Below, one piece after another: positions 10,867 to 21,589 of a DNA stretch of 58,909 bases. The number at the start of each line of letters is the position of its first letter. Position 1 is the stretch's first letter. The stretch is from NCBI RefSeq assembly GCF_027604915.1, contig NZ_JAJAQC010000050.1:1-58909 (forward strand), in the 5' to 3' direction. The notes beneath the pieces were generated by a model. The model was not told where the DNA came from. It did not search any database and was given only the letters and a program-made list of their open reading frames with translations. The stretch comes from Streptomonospora mangrovi (GTDB lineage: Bacteria; Actinomycetota; Actinomycetes; Streptosporangiales; Streptosporangiaceae). A program made the position numbers and the translations under genes.

Positions 10867-12510
10867 CTACTTCCCGGAACTCTTGGCGACCTTGATGGTC
10901 TCCTGGCCGACCTGGCTCTCCTCAAGCGCCTCGGCCTCCTCCTCGGTGCCCAGCACGGTGCCGGCCGAGGTCTGGAAGGTGGCCTTGAACTCCGCGACGG
11001 CCTCCTTGAGCGCGGCCTCGGTCTCCTCCTCGAACTTCTCGCTCTCGCGGATGTTGTCGAGGACCTTGCCGTGCTCGCGGGCGAGGAAGTCCAGGAAGTC
11101 CTCCTCGAAGCGGCGCACGTCCTCCACGGGGACGTCGTCGAGCTGGCCGGTGGTGCCCGCCCAGATCGAGACGACCTCCTTCTCCATGGAGAACGGGGCG
11201 TACTGGCCCTGCTTGAGCAGCTCCATCAGCCGCTCGCCGCGCTCCAGTTGCGCCTTGGAGACCGCGTCGAGGTCGGAGCCGAACGCGGCGAACGCCTGGA
11301 GTTCGCGGTACTGGGCCAGGCCCAGCCGCAGCGAACCGGTGACCTTGCGGATGGCCTTGGTCTGGGCGGCGCCGCCCACACGCGACACCGACACACCGAC
11401 GTTGATCGCCGGGCGCTGGCCCTGGTTGAACAGGTCGGTCTCCAGGAAGACCTGGCCGTCGGTGATGGAGATGACGTTGGTCGGGATGTAGGCCGACACG
11501 TCGTTGGCCTTGGTCTCGATGATCGGCAGACCGGTCATCGAGCCCGCGCCCATGTCGTCGGAGAGCTTGGCGCAGCGCTCCAGCAGCCGGGAGTGCAGGT
11601 AGAACACGTCACCGGGGTAGGCTTCGCGGCCCGGCGGGCGGCGCAGCAGCAGCGACACCGCGCGGTAGGCCTCGGCCTGCTTGGTGAGGTCGTCGAAGAC
11701 GATCAGCACGTGCTTGCCGTCGTACATCCAGTGCTGGCCGATGGCCGAACCGGTGTAGGGCGCCAGGTACTTGAAGCCGGCGGGGTCGGAGGCCGGGGCG
11801 GCGACGATGGTGGTGTACTCCATCGCGCCGGACTCCTCCAGCGCGCGGCGCACGCCGGCGATGGTGGAGCCCTTCTGGCCGACGGCGACGTAGATGCAGC
11901 GGACCTGCTTCTTGGGGTCGCCCGACTCCCAGTTGGCCTTCTGGTTGATGATCGTGTCGATGCCGATGGCGGTCTTGCCGGTCTGGCGGTCGCCGATGAT
12001 CAACTGGCGCTGGCCGCGCCCGATCGGGGTCAGGGCGTCGATGGCCTTGAGACCGGTCTGCATCGGCTCGCCCACCGGCTGCCGCTTCATGACCGAGGGG
12101 GCCTGGAGTTCGAGGTCGCGGCGCTCGGTGGTCGCGATCTCGCCCTGGCCGTCGATCGGGTTGCCCAGCGGGTCCACGACCCGGCCGAGGTAGTTGTCGC
12201 CCACCGGAACCGAGAGGACCTGGCCGGTGCGGCGCACCGCCTGGCCCTCCTCGATGTGGGTGAAGTCGCCCAGGACGATGGCGCCGATCTCGCCGATCTC
12301 CAGGTTCTGGGCCAGGCCCAGGGTGCCGTCTTCGAATTGCAGCAGCTCGTTCGCCATCGCCGAGGGAAGGCCACCGACGCGCGCGATTCCGTCACCGGAG
12401 TAGGTGACGGTTCCGATCTCCTCGCGTGCGGCGGCGTCGGGCTCGTACGACTGGACGAAGCGCTGTAGCGCGTTCCGGATCTCCTCCGGCCGGATCGTCA
12501 GCTCCGCCAT
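10867..12510 (-). CDS. atpA: F1Fo ATP synthase subunit alpha
   Basis: Non-catalytic nucleotide-binding subunit of F1. Walker [14 protein letters not shown], the [14 protein letters not shown] signature and the [16 protein letters not shown] segment are intact. The protein has 547 residues, with the acidic C-terminal tail (EEAEALEES) common in actinobacterial alpha subunits. It starts at the ATG of [11 protein letters not shown]. It sits between atpH and atpG in the standard order. Confidence 0.97.
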   Translation of the reverse strand: MAELTIRPEEIRNALQRFVQSYEPDAAAREEIGTVTYSGDGIARVGGLPSAMANELLQFEDGTLGLAQNLEIGEIGAIVLGDFTHIEEGQAVRRTGQVLSVPVGDNYLGRVVDPLGNPIDGQGEIATTERRDLELQAPSVMKRQPVGEPMQTGLKAIDALTPIGRGQRQLIIGDRQTGKTAIGIDTIINQKANWESGDPKKQVRCIYVAVGQKGSTIAGVRRALEESGAMEYTTIVAAPASDPAGFKYLAPYTGSAIGQHWMYDGKHVLIVFDDLTKQAEAYRAVSLLLRRPPGREAYPGDVFYLHSRLLERCAKLSDDMGAGSMTGLPIIETKANDVSAYIPTNVISITDGQVFLETDLFNQGQRPAINVGVSVSRVGGAAQTKAIRKVTGSLRLGLAQYRELQAFAAFGSDLDAVSKAQLERGERLMELLKQGQYAPFSMEKEVVSIWAGTTGQLDDVPVEDVRRFEEDFLDFLAREHGKVLDNIRESEKFEEETEAALKEAVAEFKATFQTSAGTVLGTEEEAEALEESQVGQETIKVAKSSGK

Positions 12511-12587
12511 CTCACGTATGTCCTTGCTCTCGAATGGCGCCGCGTTGCCCGGCGCCGGTGCGTTGTGCTTGGGGGTGGATCGTCGCC

Positions 12588-13396
12588 TCAGCCGGCCAGG
12601 CGGCGTCGGACCTCACTCAGCCGCCCGGCGATCGTGCCGTCGATGACCTCGTCGCCCACGCGGATGGACAGGCCACCCAGGACCTTCGGATCGACGTCGA
12701 TGTTCAGGTGGATCGGCCGGCCGTAGGCCCGCGAGAGGGTGGTGCGCAGGCGGTCCTGCTGGGCTTCGCTGAGCGCGACGGCCGTGCGCACCAGGGCGAC
12801 GTACCGCTGCGCGCGCTCGGCCACGAGCTGGCCGTAGTACTCCAGGCCCTGCTCCAGGGTACGTCCCCGGGGACGGGTCACGACCTCGGTGACCAGGGCC
12901 GATGTGGCGGGGTCGGTCTTGCCGCCGAGCAGGGACTCCACCAGGCGCGCCTTGGCGCCGGTGTCGGCCGCGTCGTTGGTCAGGGCCGCGCGCAGCTCGG
13001 GCTCACCGGAGAGGATCCGGCCGAACCGGAACAGCTCGTCCTCGACCTCGCCCAGCCGCTGCTCGCTCTCGGCGCCGGCGACCGTCGCGAAGACGGCCGC
13101 CCGCTCCACCGCGGCGACCAGGTCGCGCGGGTTGGACCAGCGGGCCTGGACGATGTCGCCGACCACCAGGATGGTGGAGGGCGACACCTTGGCCTCCAGG
13201 AGGTTCCCCGCCAGGCCGGACTTGCCCTCGGCGGGGTTGGCCGGGTCGGCCAGCCACCGCCGGAGGGTGTGCTCGCGGTCCAGCAGGGCCGCGACCTCGA
13301 ACAGCTCGCGGCCCAGGGCGGCGGTGTCGGCCGAGGCCAGCAGGGACCCCAGCCGCTCGGTGACCGACTCCAGGGAGGTGCGGCTGATACCTCGCA

Positions 13397-13397
<1 letters not shown>
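12588..13397 (-). CDS. atpH: F1Fo ATP synthase subunit delta
   Basis: Peripheral-stalk subunit that binds the top of F1. The protein has 269 residues, the long actinobacterial form. It is mainly helical at the N-terminus, with the conserved C-terminal [12 protein letters not shown]-like strand motif ([21 protein letters not shown] at the end). Its ATG overlaps the atpF stop by one base (TGATG), so translation is coupled. Confidence 0.93.
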
Positions 13398-13954
<557 letters not shown>

Positions 13955-13972
13955 CTAGCTCGAAAAAGCGGA

Positions 13973-14296
<324 letters not shown>

Positions 14297-15169
14297 CTAG
14301 TGCGCACCCTCCATCGCCTCACCGATGTAGACCGAGGCGAGCAGGACGAACACGTAGGCCTGGACGGCCATGATGAACAGCTCGAACACCGTGAACACCA
14401 GGAACCCGAACAGCGCGATGCCGGAGTAGAGCACCGACACACCGCCGAGCACGGGGCCCATGGGGCTCATGGGGTTGAACATGTAGAACCCGGCCGCCGC
14501 GAACACCGCCAGCAGCAGGTGGCCGGCGAACATCACCGCGAAGAGCCGGACCGCGTGGGTGAACGGCCGGATCACGAAGTTGGAGATCGCCTCGATCGGC
14601 ACCACGACCGGCAGCAGGTAGCCCGGCACTCCGGCGGGCACCATGCGGGCCTTGAAGTGGGCGCCCACGCCGTGGCGGCGGATGCCCACCGCGTTCCACA
14701 GCAGGTAGATGAAGAGGGCCAGCACCGCGGGGAACGCCAGGTTGCTGGTGACGGGCAGTTGCAGCCCGGGGATGAGACCCATCACGTTCATCGTGAAGAT
14801 GAAGATGAAGAGGGTCACCATCAGCGGGATGTACTTGTCGCCCGCCTTGCCCATGGTGTTGCGGGTGATCTGGTCGCGGACGAAGGCCACGAACAGCTCG
14901 GCCACGCTCTGCGCCCGAGTGGGCACCACCTTGGGGTTGCGGGTGGTGAAGTACCAGAACGCCATGGACACCAGCGTGGCCACGATCAGGACCAGCAGGT
15001 ACTTGGTGATTCCGGAGGTGCCGGGAAGACCGAACTCCACCCAGGGGGCGGGGAAGAAGAGCTCCGTGGTGGGGGCCTGGAACCCACATCCGAAGTCGTT
15101 GAAGATGTGGCAGCCTTCTTCTTGGGCGGCACTGTGCACGGCAGCACTCCCGTTGGTGTGTACGTTCAC
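14297..15169 (-). CDS. atpB: F1Fo ATP synthase subunit a
   Basis: Stator subunit forming the proton half-channels, 290 residues with five to six membrane helices. The essential Arg lies in the conserved fourth-helix region (FVIRPFTHAVRLFAVMFAGHLLL, about 215-237), and the NVMGLIPG motif precedes it. The start is the GTG of MNVHTNGS. The first about 25 residues are variable. Order atpB-atpE-atpF-atpH follows. Confidence 0.95.
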   Translation of the reverse strand: MNVHTNGSAAVHSAAQEEGCHIFNDFGCGFQAPTTELFFPAPWVEFGLPGTSGITKYLLVLIVATLVSMAFWYFTTRNPKVVPTRAQSVAELFVAFVRDQITRNTMGKAGDKYIPLMVTLFIFIFTMNVMGLIPGLQLPVTSNLAFPAVLALFIYLLWNAVGIRRHGVGAHFKARMVPAGVPGYLLPVVVPIEAISNFVIRPFTHAVRLFAVMFAGHLLLAVFAAAGFYMFNPMSPMGPVLGGVSVLYSGIALFGFLVFTVFELFIMAVQAYVFVLLASVYIGEAMEGAH

Positions 15170-15345
15170 CGGTCCTCGCTCGCTACGCGGACGGTGCGGA
15201 CAGGCTGCGCGACGGCGCCGACCACCACGCTCCCGCGGAGGGCTCCCTCACGGCGAACCCATTCGTCGTGACGCAACTCAATCCTCGATGTATACGGCGG
15301 CACCGCGCCGCGGACCCTGGGCCGCGGGGGTACCGGAGTGGACTT

Positions 15346-15564
15346 TCAGGAGCGGACGTAGGGGACCACGATCAGATAGATCGCGCCCGCCATACCGAGG
15401 AGCACGCCGATCGGCAGGAACACCGTCGACAACCCCAGCAGCCAGTCCGCCAACCAGCCCGCGCCGCCGAAGACGAGCGGGCCTGCCAGCAGGTAGGAGA
15501 AGAGCGTCATCCCGTCGGCTTCCGGCGACTTCGGGGCCTCGCCGGTTCCTGGACGATCGTTCAT
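15346..15564 (-). CDS. AtpZ/AtpI-like small membrane protein
   Basis: Protein of 72 residues from the ATG of MNDRPGTGE (GGAG 4 nt upstream). Two membrane helices (about 20-40 and 45-66) with a Gly-rich hairpin (GPLVFGGAGWLADWLLG) match the AtpZ/AtpI 'putative F0F1-ATPase subunit' family. These proteins help assemble the c-ring or modulate ion supply. It lies between the larger atpI-like gene and atpB, so it is part of the operon. Confidence 0.8.
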   Translation of the reverse strand: MNDRPGTGEAPKSPEADGMTLFSYLLAGPLVFGGAGWLADWLLGLSTVFLPIGVLLGMAGAIYLIVVPYVRS

Positions 15565-15633
15565 CTCGCTCCGGAAGATAGCAGTAAGTGAAACGTGCTC
15601 GCACATCGCCCCGAAGGGGCGCAACCACCGGTT

Positions 15634-16086
15634 TCACCTGTCGTTCCCGACTCCGGCACCGGCCTGGGACCCCGCGTTCTCGGGGCCGTCACCCGCCGGC
15701 TCCACGTAGAGCTGGCGGACCCGGGAGCTGACGATCGCCTGACCGGTCAGCCAGGCGATGACGCAGCCCAGCGAGGTCAGTGCGAACGAGAGGTGGTGGA
15801 ACGCGGTGGTCCCGCCGAACAGCACCAGCGCGACCGCCAGCACGCCGATCTTGGTCGTGTAGACCACGAACGCGATCGGCAGCAGCAGGTGGGGATGGCG
15901 CTGGCCGGCCCAGGAGACCACGAAGGCCGACACGGCGAAGAACCCGAGGATCAGCAGCGTGCCGATGGCGGCGCCGATGAGCCCCGGAACGCCCGCCGAG
16001 ACGGTGGCGGCCGCTGCGGCCACCACACCCACGGCGGCGGTGGGAATCGCGGCGCCGCGGAGGATCCGGGCGTCGTGTTCCTGCAT
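15634..16086 (-). CDS. atpI: AtpI-like ATP synthase assembly protein
   Basis: Protein of 150 residues from the ATG of MQEHDARIL, with four predicted membrane helices and a soluble C-terminal tail. It is the first gene of the atp operon, the position held by atpI in Streptomyces. The AtpI family acts in c-ring assembly. Its start lies 36 nt from a Rex-like operator. Sequence conservation in this family is low, so the call rests on topology and position. Confidence 0.75.
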   Translation of the reverse strand: MQEHDARILRGAAIPTAAVGVVAAAAATVSAGVPGLIGAAIGTLLILGFFAVSAFVVSWAGQRHPHLLLPIAFVVYTTKIGVLAVALVLFGGTTAFHHLSFALTSLGCVIAWLTGQAIVSSRVRQLYVEPAGDGPENAGSQAGAGVGNDR

Positions 16087-16121
16087 GAATAAGGCTCCGG
16101 TGGCTGTCTTGGGGTGCTTGC

Positions 16122-16139
16122 TCGTGAAAGCTATCACAA
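16122..16139. promoter_or_regulatory. Rex operator upstream of the ATP synthase operon
   Basis: TCGTGAAAGCTATCACAA matches 12 of the 14 fixed positions of the Rex consensus TTGTGAA-N4-TTCACAA. It lies 36-53 nt before the first atp gene, the place of a repressor site. Rex senses NADH/NAD+ and represses respiratory genes, and it is reported to control the atp operon in Streptomyces. The rest of the 16087-16374 gap holds no gene and should contain the operon promoter, whose -35/-10 I cannot assign with confidence. Confidence 0.7.
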
Positions 16140-16374
16140 GGTTTAGGGCACCCGGACGCGGGTGGCCTTTACGCCCACCTTACCCGCGCCTGCCCTGCCG
16201 TGGTCACCGGTCGCCCGCGTTCCCGCGCGCCTGTGTGCGGCGATTGTCACCGCGGTGCGGCCACCGCGGATCATGTGTGCGTCTACCCGGCTCGGCCTCC
16301 CGCACAAGGTGTCCGGCGCGGGAACCCCGCGCTCATGAGGGACGTTGGACGCGTTGGCACCGGCGCCGGGGCGG

Positions 16375-17535
16375 TCACGGCCGCTCCCCCGCCGACGCGG
16401 TCTGGGCGGCCCGGCCCTGCGCGCGTTCGCGGGCGGCGCGCTCCTCGGCCCGGCGGCGCAGGCGCGGCATCGTGATCAGCGCCACGGCGCACGCGGCCAC
16501 CAGGAGGGTCACGGTCAGCACCACGAACGGATTGTCAAAGACCGAAAGGGAGACCGATGCGAACGCGATGATCGCCGCCCACAGGTACATGAGCAGCACC
16601 GCCCGGGCGTGGGAGTGGCCCAACTCCAGCAGCCGGTGGTGCAGGTGCTTCTTGTCCGGGGCGAACGGCGACTTGCCCGCCATGGTGCGCCGCACCACGG
16701 CCAGCACCAGGTCGGCGAGCGGGAGGGCGATCACCAGCAGCGGCAGCAGCACCGGCAGGAACAGCGCCAGGCCGTGCACGCTGGTGCGGCCCTCGGGGTA
16801 GAACTGGCCGGTCACGGTGATGGTGATCGAGGCCAGCAGCAGGCCCAGGAGCATGGCACCGGTATCGCCCATGAACACCCGGGCGGGGTTGAAGTTGTGC
16901 AGCAGGAAGCCCAGGCACACCCCGGCCAGGATGATCGCGATCATCGCCGGGTAGGACTGGCGCTCGAACCCCTGGTCGACCGCCGCGACGTAGTAGTAGA
17001 TGAAGAACGCGAACGCCGAGATCGCCACGATCCCCGCCGCCAGGCCGTCGAGGCCGTCGGCGAAGTTGACGGCGTTGATCGTCACCACGATCAGCAGGAT
17101 CGACACCATCGTGCCCAGCCACGGCCCGAGCGAGAGCTGGGTGCCGGGCATGGGCAGCCACAGCATCTGCACGCCCGACCACACCATGATCCCGGCGGCC
17201 AGGGTCTGCCCGGCGAGCTTGGGGATGGGACCCATGCCCCAGCGGTCGTCGATGATGCCGATGACCACGATCACGCCGCCCGCCAGCAGCAGGCCCCGCC
17301 AGGTGGTGTAGACGAACACGTCTTGGAGGTGCGGGAGCCGGTAGGAGATCAGCAGCGCCGCCGCGAAGCCGCCGTAGATCGCGATTCCGCCGAGCCGCGG
17401 GATGGGCTCGGTGTGGACGTCGCGGTCGCGGACGGGGGGCACCGCGCCGAAGGCGATCGCCGCGCGCCGGACGAACGGGGTCAGCAGGTAGGTGACCGCC
17501 ACGGCGATGACGAAGGTGAGCGCGTACTCACGCAC
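16375..17535 (-). CDS. wecA: undecaprenyl/decaprenyl-phosphate GlcNAc-1-phosphate transferase
   Basis: Polytopic membrane enzyme (about 11 helices, 386 residues) of the MraY/WecA family. It transfers GlcNAc-1-P from UDP-GlcNAc to a polyprenyl phosphate, starting arabinogalactan-linker or teichoic-type wall polymers. Signatures: the early P-R-L-G-G motif, NFADGLDGLAAG (catalytic Asp pair), FMGDTGAMLLG, and the cytoplasmic His-rich KKHLHHRLLELGHS. The last distinguishes WecA-type enzymes from MraY. The cytoplasmic tail is Arg/Ala-rich. The location next to atpI is conserved in Actinobacteria. Confidence 0.92.
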   Translation of the reverse strand: MREYALTFVIAVAVTYLLTPFVRRAAIAFGAVPPVRDRDVHTEPIPRLGGIAIYGGFAAALLISYRLPHLQDVFVYTTWRGLLLAGGVIVVIGIIDDRWGMGPIPKLAGQTLAAGIMVWSGVQMLWLPMPGTQLSLGPWLGTMVSILLIVVTINAVNFADGLDGLAAGIVAISAFAFFIYYYVAAVDQGFERQSYPAMIAIILAGVCLGFLLHNFNPARVFMGDTGAMLLGLLLASITITVTGQFYPEGRTSVHGLALFLPVLLPLLVIALPLADLVLAVVRRTMAGKSPFAPDKKHLHHRLLELGHSHARAVLLMYLWAAIIAFASVSLSVFDNPFVVLTVTLLVAACAVALITMPRLRRRAEERAARERAQGRAAQTASAGERP

Positions 17536-18278
17536 GGCGTGTCAGGTGCCTTCCTCGTAAGCGCGTCGGCGGCTGCGCCGAGCGCGGCGGTGTGGACGCT
17601 GGCTGCGGTGGACGCGGGCGGCCCGGCCCGGCCGACCGGTCGGCTCGGCCGATGACCGCGGTCGGCGGGCGGGGGCCGCGAAGCGGCTGCCGGGCACCGG
17701 GGACCGCGGTGGTGTCGAACCTAGCACTACCCGCCGCCGGGATGCGGCAAGACCGTATGACTACATGGCGTGATAAATGTGGTCCCGGCCACGGCGGGGG
17801 CGGGGTGCGGGTCCCGGTCGGCGCCGGGAAGGCGGGGCCGCCGGGCCGGGCGCGGCGCCGGGCGGTGGGCGGCGACCGGGTGCGGCGGCGGAGCCGCCAC
17901 CGGGGGCGGTCCGGACAATCCGCACCACATCGCCCGTGATCCCGCCGCCGGACGGGCGCCGGGGCGGGAACGGCGCGCGGCGGCGGGCCGCGCGGACCCG
18001 GCCGGGACGGAGCGGAGCGTGCGGGCCGGTGCACGCGGCGCCACCGTGATCGGCGCACATGCACAACGCGCTGCGTAGCCGGTGGAGTTTCCGCCGCCGC
18101 CGATCTTTGCGCTTTCTTGACGCCGCCCCGCGCCCACACCCGGCCCGCTGCCCCGAGGCCACCCTGTGAAGGGCGGCGTGGGGGGTGCGGGCCGGTGCGG
18201 ATGGGGCGGATGGGGGCGGACCGGGAAACCACGGGCGGCGTGCGGCCGCCACCCGGCCCCCTGCCTCGGCCCCCTCCC
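17536..18278. other. 743-nt stretch without a convincing gene
   Basis: All open frames here are Arg/Pro/Gly-rich shadows of GC-biased sequence. A short AT-richer patch (about 17,750-17,785) followed on the minus strand by GTGCTAGGTT (near 17,722-17,731) could be the wecA promoter with TAGGTT as its -10. In Streptomyces this position often carries glyA or related genes; none is present here. Confidence 0.4.
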
Positions 18279-19571
18279 CTACTCCCGGCCCGGCTCCGCG
18301 CCCAGCTCCATGGACACCTCCGTGGTGGTCGAGGGCACCGACAGCACCGCGTCGAAGGCGTCGCGCACGGGCACCGCCATGACCGCCGACTGCGAGCGCA
18401 TCCGGTCCAGCCGGCGCGCGGGCGCCTCGGGCGCGCTGCGCAGGTCGGCCAGCACGGTGGCCCCGCCGTGGCCCGCCGCCACGAGCGCCGCCTCGACGCT
18501 GCCCTCGGGCGGCGGCGCCAGCGGCTCCTCGACCACGCTGAACCCGGCCGGGCTGGCGTCGGGGTGCATCTCGGGCACCCGGTCGGCGGTGTGGGTCAGG
18601 GCGACGGCGCGGTAGTCCTCACCCAGCGCCCGGTGGAGGAGGTGGCCCATGGGCAGCGCGGTGTGGTCGCCGGTGATGGGCGTCTTCTGGATGTGGTTGT
18701 TGTGGGCGGCCAGGACGAACCGGGTGCCCGGCTCGGCGCGCTCCAGATGCCACAGCAGGGTTTGCGCCATGTAGTGCTCGCGCACGGAGGTGTCGTTGCC
18801 CAGCCCGCCGCCGGCGAAGAGGTCGCGCATGGCGCCGAGCATGTAGTCGGTGTGGGCGGCGGCCTCCAGCAGGCGCAGCGCGGTGGCGTAGCGGTCGGCG
18901 CCCCCGCGCTCGACGTAGACCGGCTCCAGGGCGCGGGCGCGCAGGAGCAGCCGCGCGAGCGCCGCCGTGAGCCCGTCCCGCTCGGCCGGCTCCAGCGCCG
19001 CCCAGGCCGGGGCGGCGGCCGCCACCGAGGCGCCGGCGAACCGGTCGGCCACGGCCAGCGCGGCCTCGACCCGGGGCAGCGCCTCGGGGTCGACGTCGCG
19101 CAGGTAGGCGGCCAGCGGTTCCAGCACCGGGCGCAGGTCGCCCCCCGCCACGGGCACGTCGACACCCACGAAGCGCAGCGGGTGGCCGCCGGTGCGGTTG
19201 TGGCGGCGCAGCCAGTGGCCCATGTCGGCGGTCAGCCCGGCGTTGGCGGTGCCGCCGGCCGGTACCGGGTCCCCGGTGTCGGCGTCGAGCCACCGCTGGA
19301 GGGCGATGCCCTCGGCGAAGCCGTACTCGAAGGCGAGCACGGTGAACCCGCAGCGCTCGGCGAGGAACCGCACCAGCCGCTGCCGGGCGAGGGCGAACTC
19401 GCGGACGAAGTGGGCGCCCTCGCCCACGGCGACGACGCGGGCGCCGCCGATGACGGGGCGCAGGGGTTCGAGGTCGTCCAGCGGCGCGTCGGGGTCGAGC
19501 CCGCCGAGGACGGTGGTGTGGGGCGCCAGCCAGTGGTGGCGGGCGCGGTCGGAAGAGATGCCGTCGGTCAT
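18279..19571 (-). CDS. erythromycin esterase family protein
   Basis: Protein of 430 residues of the EreA/EreB-like superfamily (Pfam erythro_esteras). The catalytic-region motifs are present: VVAVGEGAHFVREF (Glu and His near residues 47-50), FEYGFAEG, VGVDVP, and the late AAHNNHIQK segment. Family members hydrolyse macrolide lactones or act as succinoglycan-type esterases, and most chromosomal homologs have no proven substrate, so resistance cannot be assumed. The start is the ATG of MTDGISSD; the upstream open frame is low-complexity. It interrupts a block that is otherwise contiguous in Streptomyces (wecA to tsaC). Confidence 0.85.
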   Translation of the reverse strand: MTDGISSDRARHHWLAPHTTVLGGLDPDAPLDDLEPLRPVIGGARVVAVGEGAHFVREFALARQRLVRFLAERCGFTVLAFEYGFAEGIALQRWLDADTGDPVPAGGTANAGLTADMGHWLRRHNRTGGHPLRFVGVDVPVAGGDLRPVLEPLAAYLRDVDPEALPRVEAALAVADRFAGASVAAAAPAWAALEPAERDGLTAALARLLLRARALEPVYVERGGADRYATALRLLEAAAHTDYMLGAMRDLFAGGGLGNDTSVREHYMAQTLLWHLERAEPGTRFVLAAHNNHIQKTPITGDHTALPMGHLLHRALGEDYRAVALTHTADRVPEMHPDASPAGFSVVEEPLAPPPEGSVEAALVAAGHGGATVLADLRSAPEAPARRLDRMRSQSAVMAVPVRDAFDAVLSVPSTTTEVSMELGAEPGRE

Positions 19572-19850
19572 GGTCCAGCGCTCGCTTCTCGGTGGTCGAG
19601 GTGCGGAAGGGTCACCGAAGACACCGGGCGCGAGCGGTGGCGGGGCGGTACGCCCGCACGCCACCGGCCGGAGCATCGGCCCCGGCCGCGCACCGGTGGA
19701 GCGCGTGGTTAGAGGAACAGGCTTCCGGTCGGCATACCGCCACGCTACCAGCGCGGGCGGCCGCACCCGAAGGGGTTTTCCGGCCACGCGGGGCGCGGGC
19801 ACCCGGTCGCGGGCATGCAACTGCGGGCGGGCGACACGGCCGGCGGCGAC
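19572..19850. other. intergenic region upstream of the esterase
   Basis: No gene found in 279 nt. It should contain the promoter of the esterase gene, but I see no clear -35/-10 pair. Frames on either strand are compositional shadows. Confidence 0.3.
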
Positions 19851-20441
19851 TCAGCCGCCGCAGCGGGTGTCGGGTCCCGGGCCGACCGGGTCGGTGAGGA
19901 TGGCGGCGGCGCGCCAGCCCTCCCCCTCGCGGCGCAGGGTGTAGCCGGTCCACTGGACCGGCTCGGCCGGGGCGGGCACGACGGCGGTCCGGTCCAGGCA
20001 GGCGTCGATCTGCACCAGGTCGGCGGTGTAGCGGCCCACGGCGATGTGGTGGAAGACGAACCGGCCGACAGGTGCGGGGCGGTCCTCGGCCAGGTGCTCG
20101 GCAAGCGCGGCGGCCGCCGGCGAGCCGGGCAGGGCGCGGGCCAGCACGGCGTCGGCGTCGCCGCCGTGCTCGGCACGCAGCAGGGCCGCCTGGAGTTCCA
20201 CGACCGCCGCGACGGCCGCGCGGTCGGGGTCGGCGGCGGGCGGGTTCTGGGCGAGGACGGCGACGCCCTCGGGCAGCGGGGCGAGCGGCTCCAGCGGCGC
20301 GGCCGCCGCACCGGCGCCGGCGGGCAGCCGGACGCGCGTGTCGGTCTGACCGGTGCCGGCCATCAGCGGCGCGCCGCAGAGCGCCAGGACGAACGCGGTG
20401 GCCAGGGCGGCCGCCGCCGAGGCGCCGCGCGCGGGCGCCAC
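19851..20441 (-). CDS. membrane-anchored or secreted protein of unknown function
   Basis: Protein of about 196 residues from the GTG of VAPARGAS. An N-terminal hydrophobic segment (about 8-28, Ala/Leu-rich) acts as signal or anchor. The rest is an alpha+beta domain with regularly spaced aromatic strands (FVFHHIAVGRYTADLVQIDACLD, WTGYTLRREGEGWRAAAIL) resembling an NTF2-like/cystatin-like fold. Two Cys (in DACLD and the final RCGG) could form a disulfide outside the cell. I do not recognise a family. The start is uncertain because the open frame continues upstream. Confidence 0.6.
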   Translation of the reverse strand: MAPARGASAAAALATAFVLALCGAPLMAGTGQTDTRVRLPAGAGAAAAPLEPLAPLPEGVAVLAQNPPAADPDRAAVAAVVELQAALLRAEHGGDADAVLARALPGSPAAAALAEHLAEDRPAPVGRFVFHHIAVGRYTADLVQIDACLDRTAVVPAPAEPVQWTGYTLRREGEGWRAAAILTDPVGPGPDTRCGG

Positions 20442-20613
20442 CCGGTCCGCACCGCCGTAGTGCGGCCCCCACCGGTCGCCGGTGCGTGCCGCCCCTGCCC
20501 CGCGCCGTTGTCCTGCCCGCACCCCGCACCCGCTTTCTCGCCGCTGCCGGCACCCGGCCGGCGGCGCTACGGCCGCCGGCCCCGCCCAACGCCGGGGCAG
20601 CGCGACAACGGAC

Positions 20614-21489
20614 TCAGGGTGTGCTGCCTCCCGGCTTCTCCGGGCCTGAGACGTCCGGGGCGGCCCCGCCGGTTCCCTCACTGTCGGAGGGCGGCGGTAC
20701 GGCGCCCTGGCCGGTCTCGGCGGCCGGGGCCGCCGTGCCGGCGGCGCCGGCGGTGCCGCCCTCGGGGGCGGTGTCGCCGGGCGCGGTGCCGGGGGCGCCG
20801 GAGTCGTCGGCAACGCTCTCGGGCGCCGTGGTGGGCGTGCGCTTGGCCACCCCGATGACCGTGCCGCACACGGCGCGCAGCCGCTCGACCGGGATGGCGC
20901 CGTCGCGCAGCACGCGCGGCACCGCGTAGGTGAGGTCCACGATGGTGGAGGGCGTCTGGTCGGCGCACGGGCCGCCATCGAGGTAGACCGCGACGGAGTC
21001 GCCCAGCATCTTCTCGGCGTCCTGGGCGGTGATGGCGGCGGGCTGCCCGGAGAGGTTGGCGCTGCTGACGGCCATCGGCCCGACCTCCTTCAGCAGGTCC
21101 AGGGCCACCGGGTGCATCGGCATGCGCACCGCGACCGTGCCCTTGGTGTCGCCGAGGTCCCAGGACAGGCTCTGGGCGGCCGTGCAGACGATGGTGAGCG
21201 GTCCGGGCCAGAACTCCTCGATGAGGTCCTGGCCGTAGTTGCCCAGGTCCTCGATGAGCGCCTGGGCGGCGCGCACCGAGCCCACCAGCACCGGCGGCGG
21301 CATGTCGCGGCCCCGGCCCTTGGCCTGGAGCAGTCCGGAGACGGCGCCGGGGCTGAACGCGTCGGTGCCGATGCCGTAGACGGTGTCGGTGGGCAGCACC
21401 ACCAGCTCGCCCCGGCGCACCGACGAGGCGGCATCGGCGATGCCGTCCCTGCGCTCCTGCACGTCAGCGCAGTCGTAGCTGCGGCTCAC
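20614..21489 (-). CDS. tsaC: L-threonylcarbamoyladenylate synthase with C-terminal tail
   Basis: Makes threonylcarbamoyl-AMP from Thr, bicarbonate and ATP for the universal t6A37 tRNA modification. The YrdC-fold core (residues 1-210) has the LPTDTVYGIGTDA start motif, the K-G-R-GRDMPPP loop, the WPGPLTI segment and SSANLSG. The remaining about 80 residues are Ala/Gly/Pro/Glu-rich and probably disordered; they do not resemble the Sua5 C-terminal domain. Together with prfA and prmC it forms the conserved actinobacterial translation-accuracy cluster. Confidence 0.92.
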   Translation of the reverse strand: MSRSYDCADVQERRDGIADAASSVRRGELVVLPTDTVYGIGTDAFSPGAVSGLLQAKGRGRDMPPPVLVGSVRAAQALIEDLGNYGQDLIEEFWPGPLTIVCTAAQSLSWDLGDTKGTVAVRMPMHPVALDLLKEVGPMAVSSANLSGQPAAITAQDAEKMLGDSVAVYLDGGPCADQTPSTIVDLTYAVPRVLRDGAIPVERLRAVCGTVIGVAKRTPTTAPESVADDSGAPGTAPGDTAPEGGTAGAAGTAAPAAETGQGAVPPPSDSEGTGGAAPDVSGPEKPGGSTP

Positions 21490-21589
21490 CTGCGGTCACC
21501 TCTTCTTCTCTGGTCGGCGCCCACGGGGCGCTCTCGCTCGTGGGTCCCGGCGCCGGCCCGGCGGCGGGACCGCTCGCCCACCGGCCGCC

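Noticed and set aside
17528-18252. Open frames on both strands between wecA and the esterase
   Set aside because: All are low-complexity Arg/Pro/Ala sequences overlapping one another in several frames, the signature of GC-rich non-coding DNA.
18279-19571. Calling the esterase-family gene a macrolide resistance determinant
   Set aside because: The family is broad and most chromosomal members have no shown macrolide activity; sequence alone does not support resistance.
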